Of a DNA stretch of 64,000 nt, positions 25,859 to 34,208 are shown piece after piece. The first letter of the stretch is position 1. The number at the start of each line of letters is the position of its first letter. The notes under the pieces were generated by a model. That model searched no databases, was not told where the DNA came from, and worked only from the letters and a program-made list of their open reading frames with translations. Source of the DNA: CBDDFQ01 sp965227035 (GTDB lineage: Bacteria > Pseudomonadota > Gammaproteobacteria > Burkholderiales > Burkholderiaceae_C); the NCBI GenBank assembly GCA_965227035.1, contig OZ245724.1, forward strand, positions 806,001 to 870,000, written 5' to 3'. The position numbers and the translations under genes are program-made.

Positions 25859-26413
25859 ATGAGCACCTTCAAAATCATCGGCATCTCCGGCAGTTTTCGC
25901 GCCAAGTCTTTCAACCATCTGGCGCTGGTAGCCGCGCAAAAGTCGATGCCCGAAGGCATGACGATGGAAATCGTCGATTACTCGGACATTCCGCTCTACA
26001 ACCAGGACATCCAGGAAAAAGGATTTCCGGCATCGGTCGAGGCGCTGCGCGCGAAGATCGCTGCTGCCGACGGAATCCTCATCGCAAGTCCCGAATACAA
26101 CTACTCGATCACCGGCGTGTTGAAGAACATGATCGACTGGCTGTCGCGCACATCGCCGCAACCGTTCAAGGAAAAGCCTGCCGCGCTGATTTCCGCGACG
26201 CAAGGACCGGTGGGCGGCGCGCGCAATCAGTACGAAGTGCGAAAAATTCTGAACGGACTCGAGAGCTTCGTGCTGAACAAGCCGGAAGTGTTCATCGGTC
26301 AGTGTCACACCAAGTTTGACGCGGCCGGCGAGTTGACCGACGCGATGACGAAGAAGTTTCTGGGCGATCAGATGGTCGCGTTCAAGACTTGGATCGACCG
26401 CGTGAAGAACTGA
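25859..26413 (+). CDS. NADPH-dependent FMN reductase family protein
   Basis: Flavodoxin-fold oxidoreductase of 184 residues. The FMN phosphate loop is GISGSFRAKSFNHLAL and the isoalloxazine-binding loop is SPEYNYSITGVLKNMIDWLSR, as in ChrR/YieF-type quinone reductases. It could keep quinols or flavins reduced during aromatic catabolism; that role is inference from its place 47 bases after the FAH-type gene and before an ABC importer. Confidence 0.87.
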   Translation: MSTFKIIGISGSFRAKSFNHLALVAAQKSMPEGMTMEIVDYSDIPLYNQDIQEKGFPASVEALRAKIAAADGILIASPEYNYSITGVLKNMIDWLSRTSPQPFKEKPAALISATQGPVGGARNQYEVRKILNGLESFVLNKPEVFIGQCHTKFDAAGELTDAMTKKFLGDQMVAFKTWIDRVKN

Positions 26414-26434
26414 TCCTTCGGTTCTCGCGCAGCC

Positions 26435-26467
26435 TAGTGTTTGCGTAATGTTTGCGTAGTGTTTGAA
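26435..26467 (+). repeat. Three tandem 11-bp repeats upstream of the second ABC importer
   Basis: TAGTGTTTGCG, TAATGTTTGCG and TAGTGTTTGAA follow each other without gap, a period of one helical turn, ending 23 bases before the receptor start codon. They could be in-phase operator half-sites or a local slippage product. Confidence 0.6.
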
Positions 26468-26490
26468 ATTTTTATAAGGAGAGAGACAAG

Positions 26491-27657
26491 ATGAAAAGCA
26501 ATCTATTCAAGTTCGCCAAGGTGGCGCTTGCGGCAGCTGCAACCACCGCCATGATGGCAACCGCTCCAGCCTTCGCGCAGAGCGGCCCGATCAAGATCGG
26601 CATGATCACCGACAAGGTCGGCCCGGCCAAGCCTTACGCCGAACCCGTTGCCGCTGGCGTCGTGTTCGCAGTGAAAGAGCTGAACGCGAAGGGCGGCATC
26701 CTGGGTCGTCAGGTCGAATTGATCACCGAAGACGACCAGGGCAAGCCCGACGTGTCTGCAACGGCAGCTCGCAAGCTGGTCGATGCGGGTGTCGTGTTCA
26801 TCCTGTCGGTGTCGTTGACGCCTGCTACTCAACAGGCTCAGACCGTGACGCTCGAAACCAAGACGCCGCAAATGACGCCGTCGAACAGCGGCGACACGCT
26901 CACCACGCAAATCAACAACCCGTACTTCTGGCAAACCGGCCCCCTGGGCACGACGCAGATTCAAACCTTGCTGGCTTACGCATCGAACAAGAACTACAAG
27001 CGCGTTGCACTCATTGGCGAAAACTCCAACCTCGGTCAACTGACGAATTCCTCGTTCAAGAAGGCTCTCGAAGCGGCTGGCGTTCAGATCGTTGCAGAAG
27101 AAGTCGTGCCTGTCGGATCGAACACCGCAGAGCCGCAAATGCAGAAGGTTCGCGCAGCGAATCCCGACGCGCTGTTTCTCACCGGCATTACGACCGCTGA
27201 AAACGGCGTGATTCTGCGTGCGTATCGCCAACTCGGTTTGAAGACTCCGATGCTCGGCAACTACAACTTCTCGGTACCCCAGACCGCAGCCAATGCGAAG
27301 GGGCTGATCGATGGATTGACCTACGTCGATGCCTACGATCCGGACAAAGCCGAAGTGAAAACCTTCGCTGCGGCGTGGAAGAAAGAAACCGGCAACGAGC
27401 CCTACAACCTGAACGGCTACGGCTATGACGGTTTGATGATCGTCGCAGACGCCATCAAACGCGCGGGCGGCACCGACAAAGAGAAGATTCGTGCGGCCAT
27501 GCAAGCCACCAGCAACTATGCAGGTGTGATGGCAGGCGTCGGCAAGAACTACTCTTTCCCTGAAGGCAAACGCACCGGCTTTCCCGCCGATGGCATGGTC
27601 GTGCGCGTGTACGAAGGCGACAAGGCCGGCAAGGTCGTTCACGTCGGCAACAAGTAA
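26491..27657 (+). CDS. Branched-chain-type ABC transporter substrate-binding protein (second system)
   Basis: Periplasmic receptor of 388 residues with a signal peptide ending ATAPAFAQ at about residue 30. The mature part begins SGPIKIGMITDKVGPAKPYAEPVAAGVVFAVKELNAKGGILGRQVELITEDDQ, a standard type I binding-protein opening. Ribosome-binding site AAGGAGAGAGAC lies just before the ATG. It heads LivH-, LivM-, LivG- and LivF-like genes and probably imports an aromatic acid, given the flanking gentisate and phthalate genes. Confidence 0.88.
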   Translation: MKSNLFKFAKVALAAAATTAMMATAPAFAQSGPIKIGMITDKVGPAKPYAEPVAAGVVFAVKELNAKGGILGRQVELITEDDQGKPDVSATAARKLVDAGVVFILSVSLTPATQQAQTVTLETKTPQMTPSNSGDTLTTQINNPYFWQTGPLGTTQIQTLLAYASNKNYKRVALIGENSNLGQLTNSSFKKALEAAGVQIVAEEVVPVGSNTAEPQMQKVRAANPDALFLTGITTAENGVILRAYRQLGLKTPMLGNYNFSVPQTAANAKGLIDGLTYVDAYDPDKAEVKTFAAAWKKETGNEPYNLNGYGYDGLMIVADAIKRAGGTDKEKIRAAMQATSNYAGVMAGVGKNYSFPEGKRTGFPADGMVVRVYEGDKAGKVVHVGNK

Positions 27658-27678
27658 TCGACAAGATTTTTTTGTCGA
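27658..27678 (+). terminator. Hairpin directly after the second receptor gene
   Basis: TCGACAA (27658-27664) pairs with TTGTCGA (27672-27678) around a T-rich loop, immediately after the receptor stop codon. As in the first importer, it probably gives partial termination or 3' protection so that the receptor exceeds the permeases. Confidence 0.45.
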
Positions 27679-27708
27679 AATAAAGAAAGACGCGAAAAGC
27701 AGTAATTC

Positions 27709-28593
27709 ATGAACGATTTTCTGGAACTCATCGTCAGCTCCCTGGCCAGTGGGTCCATCTATGGACTCATTGCGCTCGGGTACCTGCTGATCACCAGGCC
27801 GACCGGCATCATCAACTTTGCAGTGGGGGAGTGGGCCACGCTGGGTGCCTTCGGCGCGTTTCTCACCCTGAGCAAATTCGAATTGCCGTATCCGGTCGCG
27901 ATTGCGCTGGTAGTGGTCGGCATGTTCATCATCGGATGGGCAACGGAGCGCCTCACGGTGCGTCCGCTGCTCGAGAAGGGCGCGCCTCCGCTTGCCCCTA
28001 TCCTGGTGTTGCTGGGCATGCTGGTGGTGTTCCGGGAAATCGTTTCTTTGACTTTCGGCCCGGACAACCAGCCGGTGCCTGCGGCATTCGGCTTCGGTCG
28101 TCTGGAACTCGGGCCTATCGCGGGTTCGTATCAAAGCTTCTTCACGCTCGCGGTGACCGCAGTCGTATTCACCGCATGCTGGTTCTTCTTCGAGAAGACG
28201 CTTACGGGTAAATCGTTCGAAGCAGTTGCCATCGATCGACGGGCAGCTTCTTTGATGGGCATCAATTTAAGCCGTGTCACCTCGCTCTCGTTTGCAGGTG
28301 GCGCCGCGGTTTCCGGCATTGCAGGACTTCTGGTCGTGCCCAATGTGTCCGCGAGCTATCTCATGGGGTTGCCGCTGGCCATTCAGGGATTCACAGCACT
28401 GGTCATTGGCGGTGTGGGTCGGGTTGAAGGTGCGCTGCTTGGCGGACTCATCCTGGCCTTCGCCGAACAGTTCACAGTGCGCTATGCGCCGGTCCCTCCG
28501 GGTATGGCACAAGGTGTGCCACTCGTTCTATTGATTATTTTTCTTCTGGTCCGACCGACCGGTTTGCTCAAAGCACGGGAGGCACGCGCATGA
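27709..28593 (+). CDS. Branched-chain-type ABC transporter permease (LivH family, second system)
   Basis: Inner-membrane protein of 294 residues with about eight hydrophobic segments. The LivH pattern is seen in LASGSIYGLIALGYLLITRPTGIINFAVGEWATLGAFGAF and the coupling loop GKSFEAVAIDRRAASLMGI. Its stop overlaps the LivM-type start (ATGA). Confidence 0.87.
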   Translation: MNDFLELIVSSLASGSIYGLIALGYLLITRPTGIINFAVGEWATLGAFGAFLTLSKFELPYPVAIALVVVGMFIIGWATERLTVRPLLEKGAPPLAPILVLLGMLVVFREIVSLTFGPDNQPVPAAFGFGRLELGPIAGSYQSFFTLAVTAVVFTACWFFFEKTLTGKSFEAVAIDRRAASLMGINLSRVTSLSFAGGAAVSGIAGLLVVPNVSASYLMGLPLAIQGFTALVIGGVGRVEGALLGGLILAFAEQFTVRYAPVPPGMAQGVPLVLLIIFLLVRPTGLLKAREARA

Positions 28594-29615
28594 AATCGCT
28601 TGCCCGTTATGTGCTCGCCGCGATCGTGCTGTCTGCCGTCGCCTTCATGCTCACGTCGTATCAGACCGACGTATATCGCAAGCTGCTGCTGTGGATCACC
28701 ATGGCGCTCGGCTACAACTTCCTGTTCGGCATTGCCGGGCAAATCGCGTTCTCGCATTTCACGTTCTACGGTATCGGTGCTTACGCTATCGTGATTCTGG
28801 TCACGCAGGCCGGATTGCCACTCGCTGTTGCGGTGGTTGTCGCGGTAGCTATCTGTGTGCTGCTTGCGCTACTGGTCGCGATTCCTAGTACACGCCTTGA
28901 AGGCTTCTATCTTGCGTTGGCCACACTCGCGTTCGCGCAGTTGTTCATCGTGGTGCTCAACGAAGGTGGCTCGGTCACCGGTGGTACGGGTGGACTCGCC
29001 AACTATCGACTGCCCGACATCTTCGGCGTCCGCGTGACCGGCCCCTGGTACACGATCGTCATCGTGGTGTTGATGCTTGGAACTCTGGCTACCTTGTACC
29101 GACTCGACCGCTCCTATTTCGGACGCGCGTGTCGTGCAGTGCGCGACAACGCCGAGGCCGCAGTCGCGATGGGTATCAACGTGCGTCGCACCAAAATCAT
29201 TGCCTACACCGTGACCAGCGCATTGGCGGGTGTCGCCGGCATGGTTTACGCGTTCGTCGACAACAACGTGAACCCCTACGTATTCGGCATGGAGAACTCC
29301 TTCCTGCTGTTGTTCATGGTCATCGTCGGCGGCTCCGGCACATTCGCCGGCGCGATCATCGGCGCGATTCTCTTGTACGTTTTGCCGTTCGTACTGTCGC
29401 CCTTGATCGGTCATCACCATGCGCTGGTGTTCGGCATTTTCATGGTGGTTGCGGTGATGTTCCAGCCCAAGGGTTTGATCGGTCTGTGGACCAACTTCAG
29501 GGACAAACGCAAACGCCAATCCAGGCTAGCACCGAGCCCGGTATCGCCCATCGATATGAAGCCCAGTGAGGCCAAGCGGATAGACCGTCAGGTCGTCGAT
29601 GGAGGTGCGGCATGA
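28590..29615 (+). CDS. Branched-chain-type ABC transporter permease (LivM family, second system)
   Basis: Permease of 341 residues. The LivM core reads GYNFLFGIAGQIAFSHFTFYGIGAY, and the coupling loop RACRAVRDNAEAAVAMGI is typical. The last 35 residues form a polar cytoplasmic tail. It overlaps both neighbours by four bases, so it is part of one coupled operon. Confidence 0.87.
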   Translation: MKSLARYVLAAIVLSAVAFMLTSYQTDVYRKLLLWITMALGYNFLFGIAGQIAFSHFTFYGIGAYAIVILVTQAGLPLAVAVVVAVAICVLLALLVAIPSTRLEGFYLALATLAFAQLFIVVLNEGGSVTGGTGGLANYRLPDIFGVRVTGPWYTIVIVVLMLGTLATLYRLDRSYFGRACRAVRDNAEAAVAMGINVRRTKIIAYTVTSALAGVAGMVYAFVDNNVNPYVFGMENSFLLLFMVIVGGSGTFAGAIIGAILLYVLPFVLSPLIGHHHALVFGIFMVVAVMFQPKGLIGLWTNFRDKRKRQSRLAPSPVSPIDMKPSEAKRIDRQVVDGGAA

Positions 29616-30424
29616 ACGCAGTCCTCAAATCGTCGCAAGAGGCGGCGCAACCGTTACTGTCGGCCCGCGCAATCGGCAAACGCTTCGGCGGATTGCAAGC
29701 TGTGGCGGATCTCGACATCACGGTGCATGCCGGAGAAATCCTCGGTGTGATCGGGCCGAACGGCGCCGGCAAGAGCACCACCTTCAACATGATCGCCGGA
29801 GCCTTCCCGTGTTCGGACGGTGATGTGTTTTTCGAAGGGCAATGCCTGAGCGGCGCGCCAACGCACGAGTTCGCAGCACGCGGAATCATGCGCACCTTCC
29901 AGCACAACAAGCCATTCGCGAGCATGTCTGTTTGCGAGAACGTAATGGTGGGCATGCACACGCGAATCAAGTCTTCGCTTTGGCAGATTCTGGCGGGATC
30001 GCCCGCGTCCGCGAAAGCCGAGGCGGAGGCTGCGGACAAGGCGGCAGAGCTGGTGAAGTTCGTGGGACTGGAAGAGTGGATGGATGCGGAAGTCACGACA
30101 CTTTCTTTCGGTCAGGGTCGATTGCTCGAAATCGCGCGCGGACTTGCTGGCGAACCGCGCCTGATGCTGTTCGACGAGCCTGCTGCTGGCCTCACGCCTG
30201 CCGAATGCGATCGCCTGAGCGAGATCATCAAAAAGATCGCGGCGCGCGGAATTGCGGTGCTGCTGATCGAACACGACATGCGCTTTCTCATGTCCTTGGC
30301 CGACCGCGTGATCGTGCTGAACTTCGGTCGAAAGATTGCCGAGGGAACGCCTGCGGAAATTCAGGCGAATCAAGCGGTGGTGTCTGCGTATCTCGGCGAT
30401 GTCGGAGGAATCAAGAATGCTTGA
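29612..30424 (+). CDS. Branched-chain-type ABC transporter ATP-binding protein (LivG family, second system)
   Basis: ATPase of 270 residues with Walker A GPNGAGKS, the LivG-type signature LSFGQGRLLEIA and Walker B RLMLFDEPAAGL; the switch histidine is in LLIEHDM. Its last bases overlap the start of the LivF-type gene by eight bases. Confidence 0.88.
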   Translation: MNAVLKSSQEAAQPLLSARAIGKRFGGLQAVADLDITVHAGEILGVIGPNGAGKSTTFNMIAGAFPCSDGDVFFEGQCLSGAPTHEFAARGIMRTFQHNKPFASMSVCENVMVGMHTRIKSSLWQILAGSPASAKAEAEAADKAAELVKFVGLEEWMDAEVTTLSFGQGRLLEIARGLAGEPRLMLFDEPAAGLTPAECDRLSEIIKKIAARGIAVLLIEHDMRFLMSLADRVIVLNFGRKIAEGTPAEIQANQAVVSAYLGDVGGIKNA

Positions 30425-31142
30425 TCTCATCGATGTCACTGGCGGTTATGGAAACGGTCCTGTCATTCATGGCGTGAGCATGCATGTGGCCAGGGGCGAG
30501 ACGGTTGCCTTGCTCGGCCCGAACGGCGCTGGCAAGTCGACGCTGCTCGGCGCCTTGTCGGGCACGCTCGCACACCGCGGCGGGAAAATCATGATGGACG
30601 GGGACGACATAGCGGCCATGCCTACGCACCGCATCGTCGATCGAGGTCTGGTGCAAGTGCCTGAAGGTCGTCGAATGTTCGCGTCGATGACGGTAGAGGA
30701 CAACCTTCGACTCGGCACCGTGCGACTGAAGCCGCGCAACGCAGCGACGGTTTCCGAGCGCTACGACTATGTCTACACGATGTTCCCGCGCCTGAAAGAG
30801 CGTCGCCTGCAGTTGTCCGGCACGTTGTCGGGCGGTGAGCAGCAGATGGTGGCCATCGGTCGTGCGCTCATGTCTTCACCCAGAGTTCTGCTTCTCGACG
30901 AACCGTTCCTCGGACTTGCGCCGAAGGTGGTCGACGAGATCCGCGCTGCACTCAATGTGCTGCGCGACAACGGCCTGACGATGATTCTTGTCGAGCAGAA
31001 ACTCGACATCGCGCTGCCTTTCACCAGCCGCGCTTACGTGATCATCAAGGGCAGGATTGCGATGGCCGAGGCCAGCTCGACGCTTGCAGCGCGAGACGAT
31101 CTCGGTCAGTTGTATTTCAACCTGGCCAGCCAGGTGCAGTGA
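30417..31142 (+). CDS. Branched-chain-type ABC transporter ATP-binding protein (LivF family, second system)
   Basis: ATPase of 241 residues. Walker A is GPNGAGKS, the signature is LSGGEQQMV, Walker B is RVLLLDEPFLGL. The ATG at 30417, inside the end of the LivG-type gene, has GGAGG about ten bases upstream; longer in-frame extensions upstream do not resemble ATPases. Genes for two VOC proteins and a hydrolase follow on the same strand. Confidence 0.88.
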   Translation: MLDLIDVTGGYGNGPVIHGVSMHVARGETVALLGPNGAGKSTLLGALSGTLAHRGGKIMMDGDDIAAMPTHRIVDRGLVQVPEGRRMFASMTVEDNLRLGTVRLKPRNAATVSERYDYVYTMFPRLKERRLQLSGTLSGGEQQMVAIGRALMSSPRVLLLDEPFLGLAPKVVDEIRAALNVLRDNGLTMILVEQKLDIALPFTSRAYVIIKGRIAMAEASSTLAARDDLGQLYFNLASQVQ

Positions 31143-31188
31143 TCCGCAGGCAAGCCACGCAAGGGATCAAAAGCAATCGGAGAGTCCT

Positions 31189-31842
31189 ATGACCGACGTA
31201 GCAACAGCAAGCAAACAGGACGCGAAGGGCGCAGCGGCCGAAGCGCCGTTACGCGCCAGGCATGCGTCTCCAGTAGCGAGTAGAGGTGTTCATCACCTTG
31301 CGCTCAACACCGACGACATGAAAGCCACGGTCGATTTCTACACGCGCGTGCTGGGCATGCCGCTGGTGCATGCGCTGCGTGTTCCGCCAGGCGTCGGCGT
31401 CGGTAAAGGCAATCGAGGCAATCCGCCGTTCGAAAACTTGCGTCATTACTTTTTCGATGCAGGTGGCGACACCATGGTGGCGTTCTTCGAAATGCCGAAA
31501 GGCGCCAAGGAAAAGGGCGACCGCGATGCGATCGCTGCCATGCAGCACTGCTCGTTCACCACGACGAAAGAACAATTCGACGTACTGCACAAGCGACTTC
31601 TCGACGAGGGAATTCAGGTCATCGGGCCGGTGTTCGTCGGTGCGCAGACCTGGTCGATCTATTTCATGGATCCCAACGGCATCCGCCTTGAATATTCATG
31701 GCAGGAGCACGATGGCGACACAGTGCGCGTTGTCGAGCGTTGGACACAAACGCAAGACGAAGCGCTGGAGGAATTGAAGACACTTTCCAGCGATTCGAGC
31801 TGGCTGTCAGGCGTGACCAATCATCTACCGAAGCAACGCTGA
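31189..31842 (+). CDS. VOC-family (glyoxalase/extradiol-type fold) protein 1
   Basis: A 217-residue protein. After a polar 30-residue leader, paired beta-alpha-beta-beta-beta modules begin at GVHHLALNTDDMKATVDFYTRVLGMPLVH. Metal ligand candidates are the His of HHLAL, the His of MQHCSFTT and the Glu of RLEYSW. Start at 31189 has CGGAGAG just upstream. It lies 46 bases after the LivF-type gene and before a second VOC gene. The fold serves lyases, isomerases and ring-cleaving dioxygenases; the reaction is unknown but aromatic catabolism is likely from context. Confidence 0.82.
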   Translation: MTDVATASKQDAKGAAAEAPLRARHASPVASRGVHHLALNTDDMKATVDFYTRVLGMPLVHALRVPPGVGVGKGNRGNPPFENLRHYFFDAGGDTMVAFFEMPKGAKEKGDRDAIAAMQHCSFTTTKEQFDVLHKRLLDEGIQVIGPVFVGAQTWSIYFMDPNGIRLEYSWQEHDGDTVRVVERWTQTQDEALEELKTLSSDSSWLSGVTNHLPKQR

Positions 31843-31876
31843 ACCAGCGCTTCACATCGATTTCAAGGATTAAAAA

Positions 31877-32458
31877 ATGACATACGACCACAAGATTGCC
31901 GAAGTGAAATTCAATCCCGATGTTCCTCACAAAATGGTTCCGGTGCACGGACTCCATCACTTCGCGTACCGCTGTAAAGATGCCGAAGAAACCCGACATT
32001 TCTACGAAGACCTGCTGGGACTTCCTCTGACCCACGTGGTGCGCGCCGAGACGATTCCCAGCACCAACGAATACTGCCCCTACGTTCATCTTTTCTTCCA
32101 GATGACAGACGGCAGCAGCATTGCCTTCTTCGATCTCGGAGACAACATTGCAGCGGATCCTTCGCCGAACACACCGCGCTGGACGAATCACATCGCGCTG
32201 CGCTGCGGATCGGTGGAAGAGGTCGATGCCGCTCTCGCCCGACTGAAGGCAGCTGGAGTCGACGTGATCGGACCGATCTCGCACGACGGTTATTTCCATT
32301 CGATTTATTTCTTCGATCCCAACGGGCTTCGTCTCGAGTTGACCTTGTCCTTGTCGAGCGACGACGAGATTCAGGAGTTCCGCGACGACGCGCATCGCGC
32401 TCTGGACGATTGGTCCAAGGAAAAAGCAGCTCGCAATGCCGAGAAGGCTCACGCCTGA
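31877..32458 (+). CDS. VOC-family protein 2
   Basis: A 193-residue protein with the same fold as its neighbour: GLHHFAYRCKDAEETRHFYEDLLGLPLTHVV in the first half and NHIALRCGSVEEVDAALARLKAAGVDVIGP in the second. Candidate metal ligands are His of HHFAY, His of NHIAL and Glu of LRLELTL. The two VOC proteins share the FDPNGLRLE/MDPNGIRLE ending, so they may be paralogues acting as a pair or on successive intermediates. Function unknown. Confidence 0.82.
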   Translation: MTYDHKIAEVKFNPDVPHKMVPVHGLHHFAYRCKDAEETRHFYEDLLGLPLTHVVRAETIPSTNEYCPYVHLFFQMTDGSSIAFFDLGDNIAADPSPNTPRWTNHIALRCGSVEEVDAALARLKAAGVDVIGPISHDGYFHSIYFFDPNGLRLELTLSLSSDDEIQEFRDDAHRALDDWSKEKAARNAEKAHA

Positions 32459-32460
32459 TC

Positions 32461-32500
32461 TTTCTCGAGATTTCCCGAGGTTTCCCGACCTTTCCCGACG
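32461..32500 (+). repeat. Four tandem 10-bp repeats between VOC 2 and the hydrolase
   Basis: TTTCTCGAGA, TTTCCCGAGG, TTTCCCGACC and TTTCCCGACG stand head to tail right after the VOC 2 stop codon. The consensus TTTCCCGANN repeats at about one helical turn. Confidence 0.65.
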
Positions 32501-32536
32501 TGGCCATCAACAATACGAAGTAGAGAGTTAACTGGA

Positions 32537-33709
32537 ATGTCGCAAGCAGAGAAGTACGAAGTTCAACCCGAGTGGGTGTATGTAAAGTTCGCCGAAAAGT
32601 CGGCGTTCAAAGAAGTTTATGGATTCGCCGGTGGCCACGGCACGGTGAATCTCGAGGGCGTGCGATACGTGCCCAAGGGCAAGCCCTCCAAAACGCTGCT
32701 GGTGTACATGCATCCTGCTTCCACGCTACAACTCCTGCCAATGCCTCGCGCGATGGCCGAACGAGGCATGCATGTGCTTTGCGCGGGTAGTCGTTACGCA
32801 CGCAACGACAGCGCGCTGATCATGGAGAACGTGGTCGTCGATCTCGGTGCGTACATCCGGCATGCGAAAGAGGTGTGGAAGTACGAGAAAGTCATCCTGA
32901 TGGGATGGTCGGGCGGCGGGTCGCTTTCGCTGTTCTATCAATCGCAGGCCGAGAAGCCCGATGTGTCGCACACGCCGGCCGGCGATCCATGCAACATCAT
33001 GTCGGCCAATCTGATTCCTGCAGATGCGTTCGTATTCCAGGCTGCTCATATTTCACGCGCGGTCGTGCTGCAGGACTGGATCGATCCATCGGTGATCGAC
33101 GAGAACGATCCGGACAAGCGCGACGAGTCTCTTGACTTGTACAACCCCGACATCAAGCCGCCGTACTCGAAAGAATTTCTGGAGCGTTTCCGCGCCGCGC
33201 AACGCGCCCGCGTGCAGCGTCGCACCGATTGGGTGAAAGAAACGCTTGAGACTTTCCGCAAGCGCGGCGGCCTGGAAATGGAACGAGGTTTCGTGACCCA
33301 TAGAACGATGGCCGAGCCGCGATTCCTGGACGGCACCATCGAGCCCAACGATCGACCGATCGGCACCTGCTTCATGGGCGTTCCCGAAACGGTCAACAAC
33401 GGGCCGGTGGGCTCTGCGCGTTTCTCGATGCTACGTTCGTGGATGTCGCAGTGGTCGCAAGAAACGAATGCGCACGGCGAAAAAAGCGCCGCGAAAATTA
33501 CGGTGCCGTTCCTCGCGCTGGAACACAGCGCCGACGATGCCGTGCCGCAGCCTCACACCAAGGCGATCTTCGACAAGGTGACCAGCAAGGACAAGTCGAT
33601 GCAGGTGCTCAAGGGCGCGACGCACTATTTCGTCGGACAGCCGGAGCTGCTGCAGAACGCGGTGAACGTTTGCGTGGACTGGATGGACGAGCGGAATCTT
33701 CTGAGCTGA
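32537..33709 (+). CDS. Alpha/beta-hydrolase fold protein
   Basis: A 390-residue soluble protein. The nucleophile elbow is GWSGGG (Ser125), the oxyanion region is VYMHPAS, and the acid and histidine probably lie in EHSADDAVPQP and KGATHYFVGQPE near the C-terminus. A large insert (about 140-290) forms a cap domain. It is the last gene of the plus-strand operon and faces the phthalate regulator. Cleavage of an aromatic ester or a ring-fission product would fit, but the substrate is not known. Confidence 0.8.
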   Translation: MSQAEKYEVQPEWVYVKFAEKSAFKEVYGFAGGHGTVNLEGVRYVPKGKPSKTLLVYMHPASTLQLLPMPRAMAERGMHVLCAGSRYARNDSALIMENVVVDLGAYIRHAKEVWKYEKVILMGWSGGGSLSLFYQSQAEKPDVSHTPAGDPCNIMSANLIPADAFVFQAAHISRAVVLQDWIDPSVIDENDPDKRDESLDLYNPDIKPPYSKEFLERFRAAQRARVQRRTDWVKETLETFRKRGGLEMERGFVTHRTMAEPRFLDGTIEPNDRPIGTCFMGVPETVNNGPVGSARFSMLRSWMSQWSQETNAHGEKSAAKITVPFLALEHSADDAVPQPHTKAIFDKVTSKDKSMQVLKGATHYFVGQPELLQNAVNVCVDWMDERNLLS

Positions 33710-34208
33710 TTTCGCCTGCAGGGACGGCATCTTTGCCCATGTCGTCTCGCGCAAGTCCTTCGATCATGCGAAGCAAAACTCGCCGGGTGGTCGCCAGATC
33801 CTTTTCGTCGATGCCTTCCACGCTGATGTGATTCACGTCCTCGGCCAGAGGCACGAGATTCGCCTTGAGTGCGCGACCCTTTGCAGTCAGATAAACGTAG
33901 ATGTTTTTCTTGTTGGTCGGCAGCTGTCTGCGCTCGATGTAGCCCAGCGACTCCATCGTTTTCATCGCGGCGAATGTGGTCGGCTCCATGACGCCAGCCC
34001 GCTCGCTTAACTCTTTTTGCGTCAGCCCATCCGATTCCCACAAAATTCGCAGAAACGACCAGTGACCGAACGGGACATCGTGCTCCGCTAAACGTATCTG
34101 CAACGATCGGGTGAGCGCGCGTGCTGCATCCCGAATCAAATGCGCGAGACGGTCATGCGGAACCGCGTCACGCCAGTGGCGAAGGATGTTGCTGGTTTCG
34201 TTTTTCAT
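33609..34208 (-). CDS. MarR-family transcriptional regulator
   Basis: A 199-residue protein. The winged helix-turn-helix core covers about residues 20-155 (LRILWESDGLTQKELSERAGVMEPTTFAAMKTMESLGYIERRQ, then the wing TNKKNIYVYLTAKGRALKA). The last 43 residues are a basic, Ser/Pro/Arg-rich tail read antisense to the end of the hydrolase gene, so the two genes overlap by about 100 bases tail to tail. It is coupled (ATGA) to the dihydrodiol dehydrogenase gene. Likely controls the phthalate genes through the dyad at 36523-36538. Confidence 0.87.
   Translation of the reverse strand: MKNETSNILRHWRDAVPHDRLAHLIRDAARALTRSLQIRLAEHDVPFGHWSFLRILWESDGLTQKELSERAGVMEPTTFAAMKTMESLGYIERRQLPTNKKNIYVYLTAKGRALKANLVPLAEDVNHISVEGIDEKDLATTRRVLLRMIEGLARDDMGKDAVPAGEISSEDSARPSSPRKRSPRSAAAPAVRRNSASRP

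Noticed and set aside
26503..28134. A 543-codon minus-strand open frame opposite the second receptor and permease genes
   Set aside because: It spans two recognisable genes in antisense and has no domain or ribosome site.
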